Part shown: piece after piece, positions 10,419 to 20,147 of the stretch
Layout: every line of letters starts with the position of its first letter
How positions within the stretch are numbered: position 1 is the first letter of the stretch
Source of the DNA: Mycobacterium ostraviense
GTDB lineage: Bacteria > Actinomycetota > Actinomycetes > Mycobacteriales > Mycobacteriaceae
Assembly: GCF_002705925.1 (NCBI RefSeq)
Contig: NZ_NKRE01000001.1
Location: forward strand, 1,988,810-2,052,809
Length of the DNA: 64,000 bases
Direction: 5' to 3'
The notes under the pieces: model-generated
What the model was told of the DNA's origin: nothing
The model's database searches: none
The model's input: the letters and a program-made list of their open reading frames with translations, nothing else
Position numbers and translations under genes: made by a program

Positions 10419-11261
10419 CTAGCGCGAGTGCTTCTTGCCGGTGCGCCGGCGGCGGACGATGAGTTTGTTACTTTGCTTGTTCGGATGGCGGGTGCGCCCT
10501 TCCTTCTTGCCCCAGGGGCTGACCGGGTGACGGCCACCGGACGTCTTACCCTCGCCACCACCGTGTGGGTGGTCGACCGGGTTCATCACCACGCCACGAA
10601 CCGACGGGCGCTTGCCCTTCCACCGCATCCGACCGGCCTTGCCCCAGTTGATGTTCGCTTGCTCGGCGTTGCCCACCTCGCCGACCGTGGCACGGCAGCG
10701 GACGTCGACCCGGCGGATCTCACCACTAGGCATGCGCAACGATGCGTAGCTGGCCTCCTTGCCCAGCAACTGGATGCTCGAGCCGGCCGAGCGGGCCAGC
10801 TTGGCGCCGCCGCCGGGCCGCAGTTCCACGGCGTGGACCAAGGTGCCCGCCGGGATATTGCGCAACGGCAGGTTGTTACCCGGCTTGATGTCGGCGTTGG
10901 GACCCGATTCCACCACGTCGCCTTGCGAAAGCCCGTTCGGCGCAATGATGTAGCGCTTTTCGCCGTCCAGATAATGCAGCAACGCGATCCTGGCGGTGCG
11001 GTTCGGGTCGTACTCGATGTGCGCGACCTTGGCGTTGACGCCGTCTTTGTCGTTGCGACGGAAGTCGACAAGCCGGTAGGCGCGCTTGTGGCCGCCGCCC
11101 TGGTGGCGTGTGGTGATGCGGCCGTGCGCGTTACGCCCGCCACGATTGTGCAGCGGACGCACCAGCGACTTCTCCGGCGTGGACCGGGTGATCTCGGAGA
11201 AGTCGGACACGCTGGCGCCGCGACGACCGGGAGTCGTCGGCTTGTACTTGCGAATTGCCAT
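10419..11261 (-). CDS. rplB: 50S ribosomal protein L2
   Basis: Ribosomal protein uL2, 280 residues, needed for subunit joining and peptidyl transfer. It begins [15 protein letters not shown], has [23 protein letters not shown] core sequence, and carries the conserved [19 protein letters not shown] loop, with the histidine associated with peptidyl-transferase activity. The C-terminus is KKHSR. It follows rplW after 29 bases. Confidence 0.98.
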   Translation of the reverse strand: MAIRKYKPTTPGRRGASVSDFSEITRSTPEKSLVRPLHNRGGRNAHGRITTRHQGGGHKRAYRLVDFRRNDKDGVNAKVAHIEYDPNRTARIALLHYLDGEKRYIIAPNGLSQGDVVESGPNADIKPGNNLPLRNIPAGTLVHAVELRPGGGAKLARSAGSSIQLLGKEASYASLRMPSGEIRRVDVRCRATVGEVGNAEQANINWGKAGRMRWKGKRPSVRGVVMNPVDHPHGGGEGKTSGGRHPVSPWGKKEGRTRHPNKQSNKLIVRRRRTGKKHSR

Positions 11262-11290
11262 GTCTAATCAGGTCTTTCTCTCGCGCACGG

Positions 11291-11593
11291 CTAGGCCGGT
11301 GCCCCGAACAAGTCGATCGGCTTACTGCCCGGCGCCAAGGTCACGATCGCGCGCTTGGTGTTCTTACGCTTGCCGTATCCGGTCCGGGTGCGCTTGCGCT
11401 TACCCGGCCGATTCGCGGTATTCACCGATGCGACCTTGACGGCGAAGATCTTTTCGATGGCGATCTTGATCTGCGTCTTGTTGGAATCGGGGTGCACTAC
11501 AAACGTATAGACGTTGTCGTCGAGCAACCCGTAGGACTTTTCCGAGATCACCGGGGACAAGATGATGTCGCGGGGGTCGGCGATGGTCGCCAT
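11291..11593 (-). CDS. rplW: 50S ribosomal protein L23
   Basis: Ribosomal protein uL23, 100 residues, at the tunnel exit and the docking site of trigger factor and SRP. It has [19 protein letters not shown] and the C-terminal block [20 protein letters not shown]. The start shares a base with the rplD stop (overlap at 11593). Confidence 0.98.
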   Translation of the reverse strand: MATIADPRDIILSPVISEKSYGLLDDNVYTFVVHPDSNKTQIKIAIEKIFAVKVASVNTANRPGKRKRTRTGYGKRKNTKRAIVTLAPGSKPIDLFGAPA

Positions 11594-12261
11594 CAGGCCG
11601 AAACCTCCTCGGGAGTGTTGGCGGCTGTATTAGCGGCTATGTAGGCGTTGAGCGCCGCCACGCTGAAAACCACGTCGTCGGCGCGCAGCACGTCGTAGGT
11701 GTTGAGTTGGTCGGGCGACAGGACGTGCACACCGGGCAGGTTGCGGACGCTCTTGGCCGCCGTCTCGTCGTCGCGCCCGATGACCACCAGCAGCTGCTTA
11801 CGGTCGGTCAGCGTGGCCAGAAATGTCTTGGCGCTCTTGGTGGATGGGGTTTGGCCAGCGACCAATTCGGTGACGGCGTGGATGCGCCCGTTGCGCGCCC
11901 GGTCCGACAACGCGCCCCGCAACGCGGCGGCGATCATCTTCTTGGGGGTGCGCTGGCTGTAGTCACGGGGCTTGGGACCGTGCACTACGCCGCCGCCGGT
12001 GAATTGCGGGGCCCGTGTCGATCCCTGCCGGGCGCGACCGGTGCCCTTCTGCCGGTACGGCTTACGACCCCCGCCACTGACGTCGCCGCGCGTCTTCGTC
12101 GAGTGCGTGCCCTGGCGGGCCGCCGCACGCTGCGCGGTGACCACCTGGTGCATCAATGCGATGTTGGTCGGTACGTCGAACAACTCGGCCGGCAGCTCGA
12201 TGGAGCCCTCGACCTTGCCGGCCGGCGTCTTGACGTCAATCTTGAGGGTGGTGGCAGCCAT
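11593..12261 (-). CDS. rplD: 50S ribosomal protein L4
   Basis: Ribosomal protein uL4, 222 residues. The long tunnel loop ([20 protein letters not shown], about 60-79, then RARQGS) and [14 protein letters not shown] are clear. In E. coli L4 also represses its own S10 operon, but I see no evidence for that mode here. It overlaps rplC by one base at 12261. Confidence 0.98.
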   Translation of the reverse strand: MAATTLKIDVKTPAGKVEGSIELPAELFDVPTNIALMHQVVTAQRAAARQGTHSTKTRGDVSGGGRKPYRQKGTGRARQGSTRAPQFTGGGVVHGPKPRDYSQRTPKKMIAAALRGALSDRARNGRIHAVTELVAGQTPSTKSAKTFLATLTDRKQLLVVIGRDDETAAKSVRNLPGVHVLSPDQLNTYDVLRADDVVFSVAALNAYIAANTAANTPEEVSA

Positions 12262-12914
12262 TACTTCTCACCTCGTTTGATCGCGCTGCGGACCATCACG
12301 AGTCCGCCGGTGCGGCCGGGAACCGCACCCTTGATCAGCAGCACGCCATTTTCGGCATCGACCTTGTGCACCAACAGGTTCTGCACGGTTACCCGGTCAT
12401 TGCCCATCCGGCCGGCCATCCGGGTGCCCTTGAACACCCGTGCCGGGGTGGCGCAACCGCCGATGGAACCTGGACGCCGGTGCACCGCCTGGGCACCGTG
12501 CGCGGCTCCCTGACCGCGGAAGCCGTGCCGCTTCATGGTGCCGGCGAAGCCTTTGCCCTTGGAGGTACCGGTCACGTCGACGTAGCTGCCGTCGGCGAAG
12601 ATCTCGGCCGTCAGCTCCTGGCCGACCTCGTATTCGGCCACCGCGTCCGGGTCGTCCAGGCGCAGCTCGGCCAGGTGCCGCCGCGGATTGACGCCTGCGG
12701 CGGTGTACTGACCGGTCAGCGGCTTGGTGACCTTGCGTGGACTGATTTCGCCGTAGGCCAGCTGCACGGCGCTGTAGCCGTCGCGCTCCGGCGTGCGAAT
12801 GCGCGTCACGACGTTCGGACCCGCCTTGACCACCGTCACCGGTACGACTCTGTTGTTCTCGTCGAATACCTGCGTCATGCCCAGCTTGGTACCGAGAATG
12901 CCCTTTCGTGCCAT
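12261..12914 (-). CDS. rplC: 50S ribosomal protein L3
   Basis: Ribosomal protein uL3, 217 residues. It starts [20 protein letters not shown] and contains the central extension [20 protein letters not shown] and [20 protein letters not shown]. The Cys in GGCATPARV aligns with the position linked to linezolid resistance (C154 in M. tuberculosis) and is the wild-type residue. It lies 14 bases downstream of rpsJ. Confidence 0.98.
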   Translation of the reverse strand: MARKGILGTKLGMTQVFDENNRVVPVTVVKAGPNVVTRIRTPERDGYSAVQLAYGEISPRKVTKPLTGQYTAAGVNPRRHLAELRLDDPDAVAEYEVGQELTAEIFADGSYVDVTGTSKGKGFAGTMKRHGFRGQGAAHGAQAVHRRPGSIGGCATPARVFKGTRMAGRMGNDRVTVQNLLVHKVDAENGVLLIKGAVPGRTGGLVMVRSAIKRGEK

Positions 12915-12928
12915 TGCTCTGCAGACTC

Positions 12929-13234
12929 CTACTGGATATTGACGTCGACGCTGGCCGGAAGATCGATGCGCATGAGTGCGTCAACCGTCTTCGGGGTCGG
13001 GTCGAGAATGTCGATCAACCGCTTGTGGGTGCGCATCTCGAAGTGCTCCCGCGAGTCCTTGTACTTATGCGGGGAGCGGATGACGCAATACACGTTCTTC
13101 TCGGTCGGCAGTGGCACCGGACCCACGACGCTGGCACCCGTGCGGACGACGGTCTCGACGATCTTGCGCGCCGAAGCGTCGATAGCCTCATGGTCGTAGG
13201 CCTTCAGCCTGATGCGGATCTTCTGTCCCGCCAC
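12929..13234 (-). CDS. rpsJ: 30S ribosomal protein S10
   Basis: Ribosomal protein uS10 (NusE), 101 residues, in the small-subunit head and in NusB/NusG antitermination complexes. It has [20 protein letters not shown] and the loop [20 protein letters not shown]. The start is GTG with a strong GTAGGAGAAGC ribosome site. First gene of the S10 operon, which runs unbroken to rpsQ at 7656. Confidence 0.98.
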   Translation of the reverse strand: MAGQKIRIRLKAYDHEAIDASARKIVETVVRTGASVVGPVPLPTEKNVYCVIRSPHKYKDSREHFEMRTHKRLIDILDPTPKTVDALMRIDLPASVDVNIQ

Positions 13235-13300
13235 GCTTCTCCTACCTCACTCCAATACTTCAGGCCCGGGTCCGGACCTGGTGCCCCCAGCCCGCCGATC

Positions 13301-13320
13301 GACCCGGCCGATCCCGGGTC
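13301..13320 (-). promoter_or_regulatory. hairpin in the S10-operon leader
   Basis: Perfect arms GACCCGG (13301-13307) and CCGGGTC (13314-13320) with a 6-base loop, 67 bases upstream of rpsJ. There is no following U-tract. It could form in the leader RNA and affect expression. I could not fix the S10 promoter with confidence. Confidence 0.35.
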
Positions 13321-13519
13321 GAACTAGCGTGCGCCGGATACTGCGCCGCTGTTTACCTGTCGTGGTCCACCGACCCCCGCGGTCGGGCGTGTCGCCCGCA
13401 CGCAGCCTTGTAGGCGGCCGAAATCGGTCGCGCTCCAAGGATGGGGCCGGACGCGCCCGTGTGGGCGCCGGTTGTGTGCCTGGCCAGGCGCAAACCTGGC
13501 GCAAGGCAACCTGAACAGT

Positions 13520-14066
13520 ATGCCCCAGATCACGGCTCCGGCCAAATCCCAGGTCATCGACGTCGGCGGGCCGCCCCCGGTCTGTCCAAGGCCGTCCACG
13601 GTCGTCGCCGGCAGCGACCCTACCAGCGCTTTTGGCTTGTTCCACCCGCACGCCGGCGGCTACGCGTACGCTCCCATCCCGTGATCGGGCCGGATTTGGG
13701 AGAACCTGACGCCGCGCAACCCATGATCGACTGGATCAACGGTGCCCGGCGGCCGAGCTGGCCGCCGAATTGATGGCGGCCTTCGACCCGAACGTGCCCG
13801 GGAGTACTCCGGTCCTGGCGTTGACAGAGTTCAGTGACTGGATGTTCCGCGGCTTCCCGCGGCGCAGCGGCCTCATTGCGCCGGCTAGACCGGTGCTCGA
13901 GCCGATGCTGGAAGCGATTCAGCTGTTGGAGCATTCCGAACTGATTGTCGTGCGCTGGATCATCAATAACGAGTTCAGGTGGAGCGCTACCCGGCTGGGC
14001 TTGGCGACGCTGGCCGAAGGCAAGGCCGCGGTCAGGCGGCGGATCAAGGATCGGACCGGCCAGTAA
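13520..14066 (+). pseudogene. decayed hypothetical ORF upstream of the S10 operon
   Basis: Three protein-like pieces lie in order in different frames. MPQITAPAKSQVIDVGG to YAYAPIP covers 13520-13684. VIGPDLGEPDAAQPMIDWINGA follows to about 13745 in the next frame. AELAAELMAAFDPNVPGSTP to VRRRIKDRTGQ ends at 14066. Each frame shows protein-like composition with hydrophobic and charged spacing (ALTEFSDWMFRGFPRRSG, LLEHSELIVVRWIINNEFRW). I do not recognise the family. Two single-base frame changes would join the pieces into about 180 residues, so this is probably a broken gene. The last piece could also be a short intact ORF from TTG 13770 (98 residues). It runs opposite to the ribosomal genes. 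Confidence 0.5.
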
Positions 14067-14110
14067 AACAGCTCAAATTCGTCGAGCGAGAGGCGGATTC
14101 GTCCGTTGAC

Positions 14111-14770
14111 TCATGCCGATTCGATGTTGGTGGCAGCCACCGTTCCGTCCCGCCGGCACTGGACGTACAGAAAGCCGTCGACTGCTGCCCGCGCGCATTC
14201 CCGATAGTCGAAGTCCGGCAGGGTGCTCAAGCGTCCCAGCACCAGTGGACCGATCAGCAGGGCGATCGCGCGGGATCGGTCGATCTCGCCTAATTCGGCT
14301 GCCTCCGGGCTGTCGAAAATTGCGTCAAAAGGCGCCGCATACTGCTGGGCGATGCGTTCGCGCAAGGTGGCGAGCGCAGTGCCGTCATCACCATGGGCGT
14401 GCCGCGCTTCCGGCAGTTGTTCAAGATCGCCGCCCAGCGCGACCCAGGCCATCGCAGTCAGCATGCCCGGCGCTTCGGCAATCAGCTCGGCCTGAGCCTG
14501 CAACAATGCGATGAGCCGGTCCCGCAGCGAACCTTCCGAAGGCGGCATGGGCGCCGGCGGTATCAGAGTGTTGAACGTCGCGGCCAGCAGGTCATTACCA
14601 CTGGAGAAGTGCCGGTACAACGTGGCTCTGGCAACGTTGGCGCCACGAGTGACCGCCTCCACGGTCACCGCCTTCGGCCCGCCGGACCGCAGCAGCGCAG
14701 CGGCGGCCTCCAACAACCGAGCCCGAGACCGCTCCGGGCGAGGATCAACGCTACTGCCGGTGATCTGCAC
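14111..14770 (-). CDS. TetR-family regulator of the adjacent MFS pump
   Basis: A 219-residue TetR-type repressor. The N-terminal helix-turn-helix covers about 14-60, with LLEAAAALLRSGGPKAVTVE and the recognition helix VARATLYRHF. The ligand-binding C-terminal part is variable, as usual. It is divergent from the MFS exporter starting at 14857, with 86 bases between the starts that contain a long palindrome (14787-14823). The arrangement is classical for a repressor controlling itself and an efflux pump. The inducer cannot be read from the sequence. Confidence 0.9.
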   Translation of the reverse strand: MQITGSSVDPRPERSRARLLEAAAALLRSGGPKAVTVEAVTRGANVARATLYRHFSSGNDLLAATFNTLIPPAPMPPSEGSLRDRLIALLQAQAELIAEAPGMLTAMAWVALGGDLEQLPEARHAHGDDGTALATLRERIAQQYAAPFDAIFDSPEAAELGEIDRSRAIALLIGPLVLGRLSTLPDFDYRECARAAVDGFLYVQCRRDGTVAATNIESA

Positions 14771-14786
14771 TACCTCCGTTTAAGAA

Positions 14787-14823
14787 CGAGACTATCCGTC
14801 TATATACAAGACCGTTAGTCTCG
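14787..14823. promoter_or_regulatory. 37-bp operator between TetR and MFS genes
   Basis: Outer arms CGAGACTA (14787-14794) and TAGTCTCG (14816-14823) are perfect. Inner arms GTCT and AGAC extend the symmetry, so each half reads GACTAnnnGTCT. The AT-rich centre (TATATACA) could hold -10 sequence for either gene. This is very likely the binding site of the adjacent TetR protein. Confidence 0.75.
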
Positions 14824-14856
14824 GCAAGTACTCGCCGCCGGAAGGAGGCGTGCAGC

Positions 14857-16461
14857 ATGGTGAACACCCTCGTCCGGCCTCATCAGCGTACCGACGGGAT
14901 GCCGTCGGGTACCTCTCATCGCGCTCGAATTTGGACCCTGGCGGTGGCCTGCACGGGCGTGTCACTCGTCGTTGCGTCGATGGTCGCGCTGAACACCGCA
15001 CTGGGCGACCTCGCGGTGGCGACCTCGGCGACGCAGTCCCAGCTGACCTGGGTGGTCGACGGTTACACCGTGGCGCTGGCCTGCCTGCTGCTACCGGCCG
15101 GGGCCATCGGCGACCGTTACGGCCGGCGGGGCGCGCTGCTGTTCGGTCTGACCGTCTTCTCGGTGGCCTCGGTGGCGCCCGCGATGTTCGACACCCCACT
15201 GCAAATCATCGCGGCCCGGGCGGTGGCCGGCGCCGGCGCGGCGTTCGTTATGCCCGCGACGCTCTCCCTGCTGACCGTTGCCTATCCAAAAGAAGAACGG
15301 ATGAAGGCCGTCGGGATCTGGGCCGGAGTGGCCGGCTCGGGAGGGGTGCTGGGCATGTTCGGTTCCGGCATCCTGCTCAGCTTCTGGGATTGGAAATCGA
15401 TCTTCTGGGCGCTCGGCGCCGCGGGCGCGTTGGTCTTTGTGCTGACGTGCACCGTCGCGTCGTCACGCGAACCCGATGCGCCGCGAGTCGACTGGCTGGG
15501 TGCGGTACTGATCGGCGCCGCTGTCGCGGTGTCGGTATTCGGCATCTTGCAAGCACCCCAGCGCGGGTGGAGCGACACCGTCGTCGTCGGCGGCCTGGTC
15601 GCCGGAGCGGTCCTTGCCGGGGCGTTCGGTGTCGTCGAATTCCGGCGGCGGCAACCGCTTCTCGACGTGCGACTGTTCGCCGATCCCGGCTTTGCGACCG
15701 GGGTGGGAACAATCGTCATGCTGTTCGGGGCCACCTTCGGCTTCTTCTACCTCGGCATGCAATACGTTCAGCAGATCATGGACTACTCCGCTCTGATGAC
15801 GGCGGTCGCCTTCGGCCCGTTCATGGTGCCGCTGGGCATCTTGTCGGCACTGTCGTTCTGGTACGTCCCGAAACTTGGTCTGCGGCTGGTGCTGTTCGTA
15901 GGAATGGTGGTGATGTCGGTCGGCTTCCTGTGCATGCGCGGGCTGTCGGTGGACTCGTCGTATTTCGACCTGGCGTGGCCCGCGTTGATACTCAGCGCCG
16001 GCATCGGGTTATGCACGGCACCAACGACTTCGGCGATCATGGCGGCTGTTCCCGACGAAAAGCAAGGCGTGGCATCGGCGGTCAACGACACCACCCGGGA
16101 GGTGGGCGGAGCGTTGGGAATCGCGGTGGCCGGCTCGATACTGGCCGGACGCTACGCGCAACAGCTCGCGACGAGTTTGTCGGCCTTCCCGCCGGCCGTC
16201 CGCGACCCGGCGACCGATTCGCTGGCCAAGGCCGTGGAGGTGGCCAATAGGCTTGGGCCCCAGGGAAAGCAGCTTGCGGACGTCAGCAAGGCGGCGTTCC
16301 TGACCGCCATGCACGCCTCGACGCTGGTGATGGCCGTGATCGTGGCCGTGGCAGCGGTGCTGATCGGATTGTGGGCACCCGGCCGGGATGGCCGCCAACT
16401 GGGTCCGATCCGCCGGATCGTCGCACCGGCGCCGGCAAAAGCAGGACGGCACCGAGCCTGA
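14857..16461 (+). CDS. MFS drug-efflux transporter, DHA2 (14-TM) family
   Basis: A 534-residue multidrug exporter of the EmrB/QacA type, using proton motive force in the inner membrane. It has motif A after the second membrane segment (AIGDRYGRRGALLFG, about 87-101) and the antiporter motif C region GVAGSGGVLGMFGSG. There are about 14 hydrophobic segments. A strong GGAAGGAGG lies upstream of the ATG. It is divergent from its likely TetR repressor. Its stop is only 3 bases from the stop of mftG on the other strand, so the two transcripts must overlap at their 3' ends. The substrate is unknown. Confidence 0.92.
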   Translation: MVNTLVRPHQRTDGMPSGTSHRARIWTLAVACTGVSLVVASMVALNTALGDLAVATSATQSQLTWVVDGYTVALACLLLPAGAIGDRYGRRGALLFGLTVFSVASVAPAMFDTPLQIIAARAVAGAGAAFVMPATLSLLTVAYPKEERMKAVGIWAGVAGSGGVLGMFGSGILLSFWDWKSIFWALGAAGALVFVLTCTVASSREPDAPRVDWLGAVLIGAAVAVSVFGILQAPQRGWSDTVVVGGLVAGAVLAGAFGVVEFRRRQPLLDVRLFADPGFATGVGTIVMLFGATFGFFYLGMQYVQQIMDYSALMTAVAFGPFMVPLGILSALSFWYVPKLGLRLVLFVGMVVMSVGFLCMRGLSVDSSYFDLAWPALILSAGIGLCTAPTTSAIMAAVPDEKQGVASAVNDTTREVGGALGIAVAGSILAGRYAQQLATSLSAFPPAVRDPATDSLAKAVEVANRLGPQGKQLADVSKAAFLTAMHASTLVMAVIVAVAAVLIGLWAPGRDGRQLGPIRRIVAPAPAKAGRHRA

Positions 16462-16464
16462 CGC

Positions 16465-17904
16465 TCATACGACGAACTGGGCCGCCCGATGCCCCAGCAT
16501 CACAATGGTGGCATGCGGACCGCGGCTGGTGATCACCGGCAGGACGGAACCGTCGATCACCCAGAGGTTTTGGATACCGTATACCCGGCACCGGACGTCG
16601 ACGACCCCCCGCGGGTCACCGTCGACCCCCATCGGGGCACTGCCACACAGGTGTTGTGACGTCGACCACGCCGCATGTCCGACATCGGTTGCGCCACCGG
16701 CTATTTCGCGGACAGAATCGACGCCACGCCGCAGAGCGGCGACGTCGGCCGGCTCGCTGTCGTAGCGATGCTCGATCCGCGGCGGCACGTCGGGATCCGC
16801 CGAGACCAGCGTGATCCGCCCGCGCGCCCGCGGACGCATCAGCGCCACCCCGATATGCGGCCAATCAGGCTGTCCGCCAGTGCCATTACCGGTCATCGAA
16901 ACGAAACCACCTGTATAGGGCCTGATCTCGAGGTCTTCTGCGGTGTGGAGCACCACCTCCAGCACCGGCCGTTCGGGAGCCACGCTCCATGTCGTGGGGA
17001 GAACCCATTCCGGATGGTCGCTGCAGTTCATTCCGACCGGCAGCGCCGCCACCACCGGCACGCCGACCGCACGCAGCATTGCCTCGTCACCGATGCCGGA
17101 CAGCATGAGCAGATGCGCCGACTCAATCGCACCGGCGCACAGAACAATTCGGTCGGCCGTCAGGGTAATCGGCCCGGATGGGCCGACCGCGTCGACACCG
17201 ACGGCTCTGCTGCCGGAGAAGCACAACCGCAATGCCCGTGTCTGCTCCAGCAGTGTCAGGTTTGGTCGTCGCAGCACGGGCAGCAGATACCCGGCGCCGG
17301 ACCCGGTCCGGACGCCGTCCACGATGTTCAGCGGGACCGGGCCCACCCCCGAGACACTCGACGGTCCAACGTCGTTGAGGTCGTCGATCCAGGAGAACCC
17401 GGCGCGCTCGGCGGCAGTGATGAAGCGCTGGGTGATGCCGGTCATCTGGTGCGTCCGCCGCACCAGGATGGGGCCGGCGCTGCCGTGCGCGGGCGTGCTG
17501 AAATCCAGATCGGTCTCGATGGCCCGGAAGTGTTCGAGTACGTCGGGCCAGGTCCAGCCGGGTAGCGCAGCACGATCGAAATCCTGTGGTAGTCCGCGGC
17601 AGAAGTAGCCGCCGTTGATCGCACCGCAACCACCGAGCGTCGCTCCGCGCACGATCGCCAGCCGGCGAATCGGCCGGTCGGTGAGCTGGGCCTGGTAACG
17701 GCGGACCAGCGGACTGCCGATGCCGATCGGCAGCCGGAAACCATCGGAGGTTTGTGCCAGCAGCTGCGGATCGGCCAGGCCGGGACCCGCCTCGAGGACG
17801 GTCACGACACAGCGGGGATCGGCAGAAAGACGGGCGGCCACAACCGATCCGGCGCTGCCCGCGCCGACGATCAACACGTCGCTGTGCCCGGCGGCAGCAG
17901 TCAA
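16465..17904 (-). CDS. mftG: mycofactocin-associated GMC oxidoreductase MftG
   Basis: A flavoprotein of the glucose-methanol-choline family, 479 residues from TTG 17904. That start is chosen because it precedes DVLIVGAGSAGSVVAARLS, lies just after the mftF stop and gives the recalled length of Rv0697. The FAD-binding GxGxxG is at about 12-17. GGCGAINGGYFCRG, SAHLLMLSGIG and the C-terminal STSQHLCGSAPMG and VIDGSVLP blocks are GMC signatures. The catalytic-region histidine is in TSQHLCG. MftG has been reported as a mycofactocinol dehydrogenase linking the cofactor to respiration. Last gene of the mft operon. Confidence 0.9.
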   Translation of the reverse strand: MTAAAGHSDVLIVGAGSAGSVVAARLSADPRCVVTVLEAGPGLADPQLLAQTSDGFRLPIGIGSPLVRRYQAQLTDRPIRRLAIVRGATLGGCGAINGGYFCRGLPQDFDRAALPGWTWPDVLEHFRAIETDLDFSTPAHGSAGPILVRRTHQMTGITQRFITAAERAGFSWIDDLNDVGPSSVSGVGPVPLNIVDGVRTGSGAGYLLPVLRRPNLTLLEQTRALRLCFSGSRAVGVDAVGPSGPITLTADRIVLCAGAIESAHLLMLSGIGDEAMLRAVGVPVVAALPVGMNCSDHPEWVLPTTWSVAPERPVLEVVLHTAEDLEIRPYTGGFVSMTGNGTGGQPDWPHIGVALMRPRARGRITLVSADPDVPPRIEHRYDSEPADVAALRRGVDSVREIAGGATDVGHAAWSTSQHLCGSAPMGVDGDPRGVVDVRCRVYGIQNLWVIDGSVLPVITSRGPHATIVMLGHRAAQFVV

Positions 17905-17912
17905 GGTGGCCG

Positions 17913-19334
17913 TTACACCCGAATTTGCGGTTTGAGCGCGCCGACATTGCGTTCGCGCACCACGCCGTACCACAGGCCCAGGCCGTAGGCGAGGTCGTCG
18001 ACGCGCTTGAGTAACACGTAGGTCAGCACGCCGATGGGTTCGGCATCGCCGGCGTCGCCATCCCTGGCCTCTTTGCGGCGCAGCCAGTCGACCACGCCGT
18101 CGATGATCGCGGCGACCAGCACGACCCGCCGACAACGCCGAAACAGCAGGGCCGCGACCAAGGTCACCGGCCAGTAGTGCCGGCACATAGCCGACGCCAA
18201 CTGCAAAGCCGCGGAACATAATCCGCGTGTGGTGACTACCAGCACATCCGACAGTGAGGTGTCGGCGCTGCGCATGGTCCTGGCGATGCGGCGACCGGTC
18301 ACCACCGCGATGACCAGCGACGCCAGCTGCCAAAGCCCGGTGCCCAGTGACATCAGGATCCAGGCCGTCAGGGCCCAGCCGGAAATCACCAGCGGCGCGG
18401 TCTTGTCGGGGTGCCGCACCGACAGGGGCGCGGCCGAACCGCCGTAGAAGGCCTTGCGCGCGATCCAGTCCCGTAGCTGGGTGCGATGGTCGTGCGCGAC
18501 CAGCGCGATCGGCTCGTAGCGCAGCCGGGCGCCGGCTTCGATCAACCGCCAGCACAGGTCGACGTCCTCCCCCGAGTGCAGCGTCTCGTCGAAACCGCCC
18601 ACACCGCGCAGGGCGGCGGCACGACAGACGATCGCGGCGCTCGGCACATAGGACACCGGGCTGTGCGGTAACACCGGCGCCTCCCGCAGACCGAGATCGA
18701 GCGACGAGCGCACCGCCTCGTAACGAGCCACCAGGTTCTCGCTTTGCGCCATCCCGACGATGCGGGGCGCGACCAAGGCGACGGTGGGATCACAGAAGTG
18801 GCCCAGCAGCGCTTCGAGCCATCCCCGGCGTGGCGCCACGTCGGAATCCAGGAATGCCACAAAGTCGGTGGCGCAGGCCGCCAGACCGGTGTTACGTGCC
18901 GCCGCCGGACCCTTGCTGCGCGGGTGATGCAGCACCTCGATGTCGCAACGCGCCCCGGGAAAGTCTTCTAACTCGACCGGGCACGCCGACCCGTCGTCGA
19001 CCACGATGACGCGCAATCCACGCAGTGAGGCCACCAGCCGGCGCGCACCAGATATGTTGTCGCGCACCGGTATAACCACGGTGACGTCGCGATGCGAGGG
19101 ACCGCTGGCGGGGCGCGGATGCGCCACCGTGGCATCCAGCAGGGTGCGGGCCAGCTGCGCGCTGAGCTCGTCGCGTACCTTGAGCCGGCCGTCGGAAAGC
19201 ATGTCCTGCGCGGCGGGAGCCAGCCGCAGCAGCCGGGTCGGTGAACCACCGAGCAGGGCCGAGCCGTCGCCGAGCACCCGCACGCGGCGGTCGACCTGCA
19301 CCGCGAACCCATCCGGCAGTCGGGTCTGGGTCAT
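17913..19334 (-). CDS. mftF: mycofactocin glycosyltransferase MftF
   Basis: A GT2-family glycosyltransferase of 473 residues from ATG 19334, which overlaps the mftE stop as ATGA and begins [20 protein letters not shown]. The catalytic domain starts at [20 protein letters not shown]. The DxD-type metal site is [12 protein letters not shown], followed by [20 protein letters not shown] (acceptor-side EDVD). The C-terminal third holds hydrophobic segments ([18 protein letters not shown] and others), so it is membrane-bound. MftF adds the oligoglucose tail to premycofactocin. Confidence 0.93.
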   Translation of the reverse strand: MTQTRLPDGFAVQVDRRVRVLGDGSALLGGSPTRLLRLAPAAQDMLSDGRLKVRDELSAQLARTLLDATVAHPRPASGPSHRDVTVVIPVRDNISGARRLVASLRGLRVIVVDDGSACPVELEDFPGARCDIEVLHHPRSKGPAAARNTGLAACATDFVAFLDSDVAPRRGWLEALLGHFCDPTVALVAPRIVGMAQSENLVARYEAVRSSLDLGLREAPVLPHSPVSYVPSAAIVCRAAALRGVGGFDETLHSGEDVDLCWRLIEAGARLRYEPIALVAHDHRTQLRDWIARKAFYGGSAAPLSVRHPDKTAPLVISGWALTAWILMSLGTGLWQLASLVIAVVTGRRIARTMRSADTSLSDVLVVTTRGLCSAALQLASAMCRHYWPVTLVAALLFRRCRRVVLVAAIIDGVVDWLRRKEARDGDAGDAEPIGVLTYVLLKRVDDLAYGLGLWYGVVRERNVGALKPQIRV

Positions 19335-20041
19335 GCCAGCATTCCGTCGGGTCCGGGCAACCACCGGGCGATCCGACGCCGGCAATCATCGACCATCTCC
19401 GCGAAGATCCGTCTCCCCGCCGCCGCCGTCGCCGTGGTCGGGTCGCCCAGCACCCCGGTCGGGCTGACGGCCGCGACTCCGCCGCGCCGCATCGACGGCA
19501 GCAATTCCGGCAGCGGCGCGCCGTTGCCGGCCAGCAACCGGTCGGTCAGCACATCGTCCGGCGAAATATGCAGCAACACCGATGTTTCGGTGTGACCGGC
19601 ATGGGCGTCGGTGCCCACGGCGCTGCACGAGCACCATCCGGCGTCACGACCTTCGGAGCGCAGCAGGCCGACCGCGCGGCGCAACGCCTCGACATTGCCG
19701 CCGTGACCGTTGACGAAAACCAGCCGATCGGCCCAGCAGCTGGCCGACCTGCCGTACTCCACCAGCAGCACGGCCAGCGCGTCGATACCGATGGAGATGG
19801 TCCCGGCAAAACTCTGATGCTCACCGCTGGCGCCGTAGGCGATCGCGGGAGCCACCAGCCAGTCCGGCCGGGACATGCGCGCGGCCACCGCCCGGGCGAC
19901 GGCGGTCGCGATCCGGGTGTCGGTATCCAGTGGCAGGTGCGGTCCGTGCTGTTCGGTAGACCCTAATGGAACCACTATCGACGGCGAGATGCTTGGTAGC
20001 TGGCTCGACGTCGAGTTCCCCAGTTCGCCGCGTACGGGCAC
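19331..20041 (-). CDS. mftE: mycofactocin maturation peptidase MftE
   Basis: A creatininase-family metallopeptidase that releases the C-terminal Val-Tyr part of processed MftA. Metal-binding blocks are clear: [28 protein letters not shown] and [13 protein letters not shown]. The start is a problem. Homology seems to begin at [10 protein letters not shown], where the preceding codon is GTA, and no ATG, GTG or TTG lies in frame between the mftD stop (20148) and GTG 20041. I therefore start at 20041 (236 residues). A longer in-frame reading exists from 20209 inside mftD. See findings. Confidence 0.88.
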   Translation of the reverse strand: MPVRGELGNSTSSQLPSISPSIVVPLGSTEQHGPHLPLDTDTRIATAVARAVAARMSRPDWLVAPAIAYGASGEHQSFAGTISIGIDALAVLLVEYGRSASCWADRLVFVNGHGGNVEALRRAVGLLRSEGRDAGWCSCSAVGTDAHAGHTETSVLLHISPDDVLTDRLLAGNGAPLPELLPSMRRGGVAAVSPTGVLGDPTTATAAAGRRIFAEMVDDCRRRIARWLPGPDGMLA

Positions 20042-20147
20042 TCGCCGATGGTAGGCCGAATTTACCTGCCGTGCACCGATTGTTACCTCTTCTACTGAAT
20101 TTTTTTCGGCGCCACCGATATTGACGCAGCCGGAATTTACTTGGAAG

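Noticed and set aside
17905..18555. N-terminal extension of the mftG reading by 217 codons
   Set aside because: It overlaps mftF in another frame and is not flavoprotein-like; the FAD motif starts just after TTG 17904.
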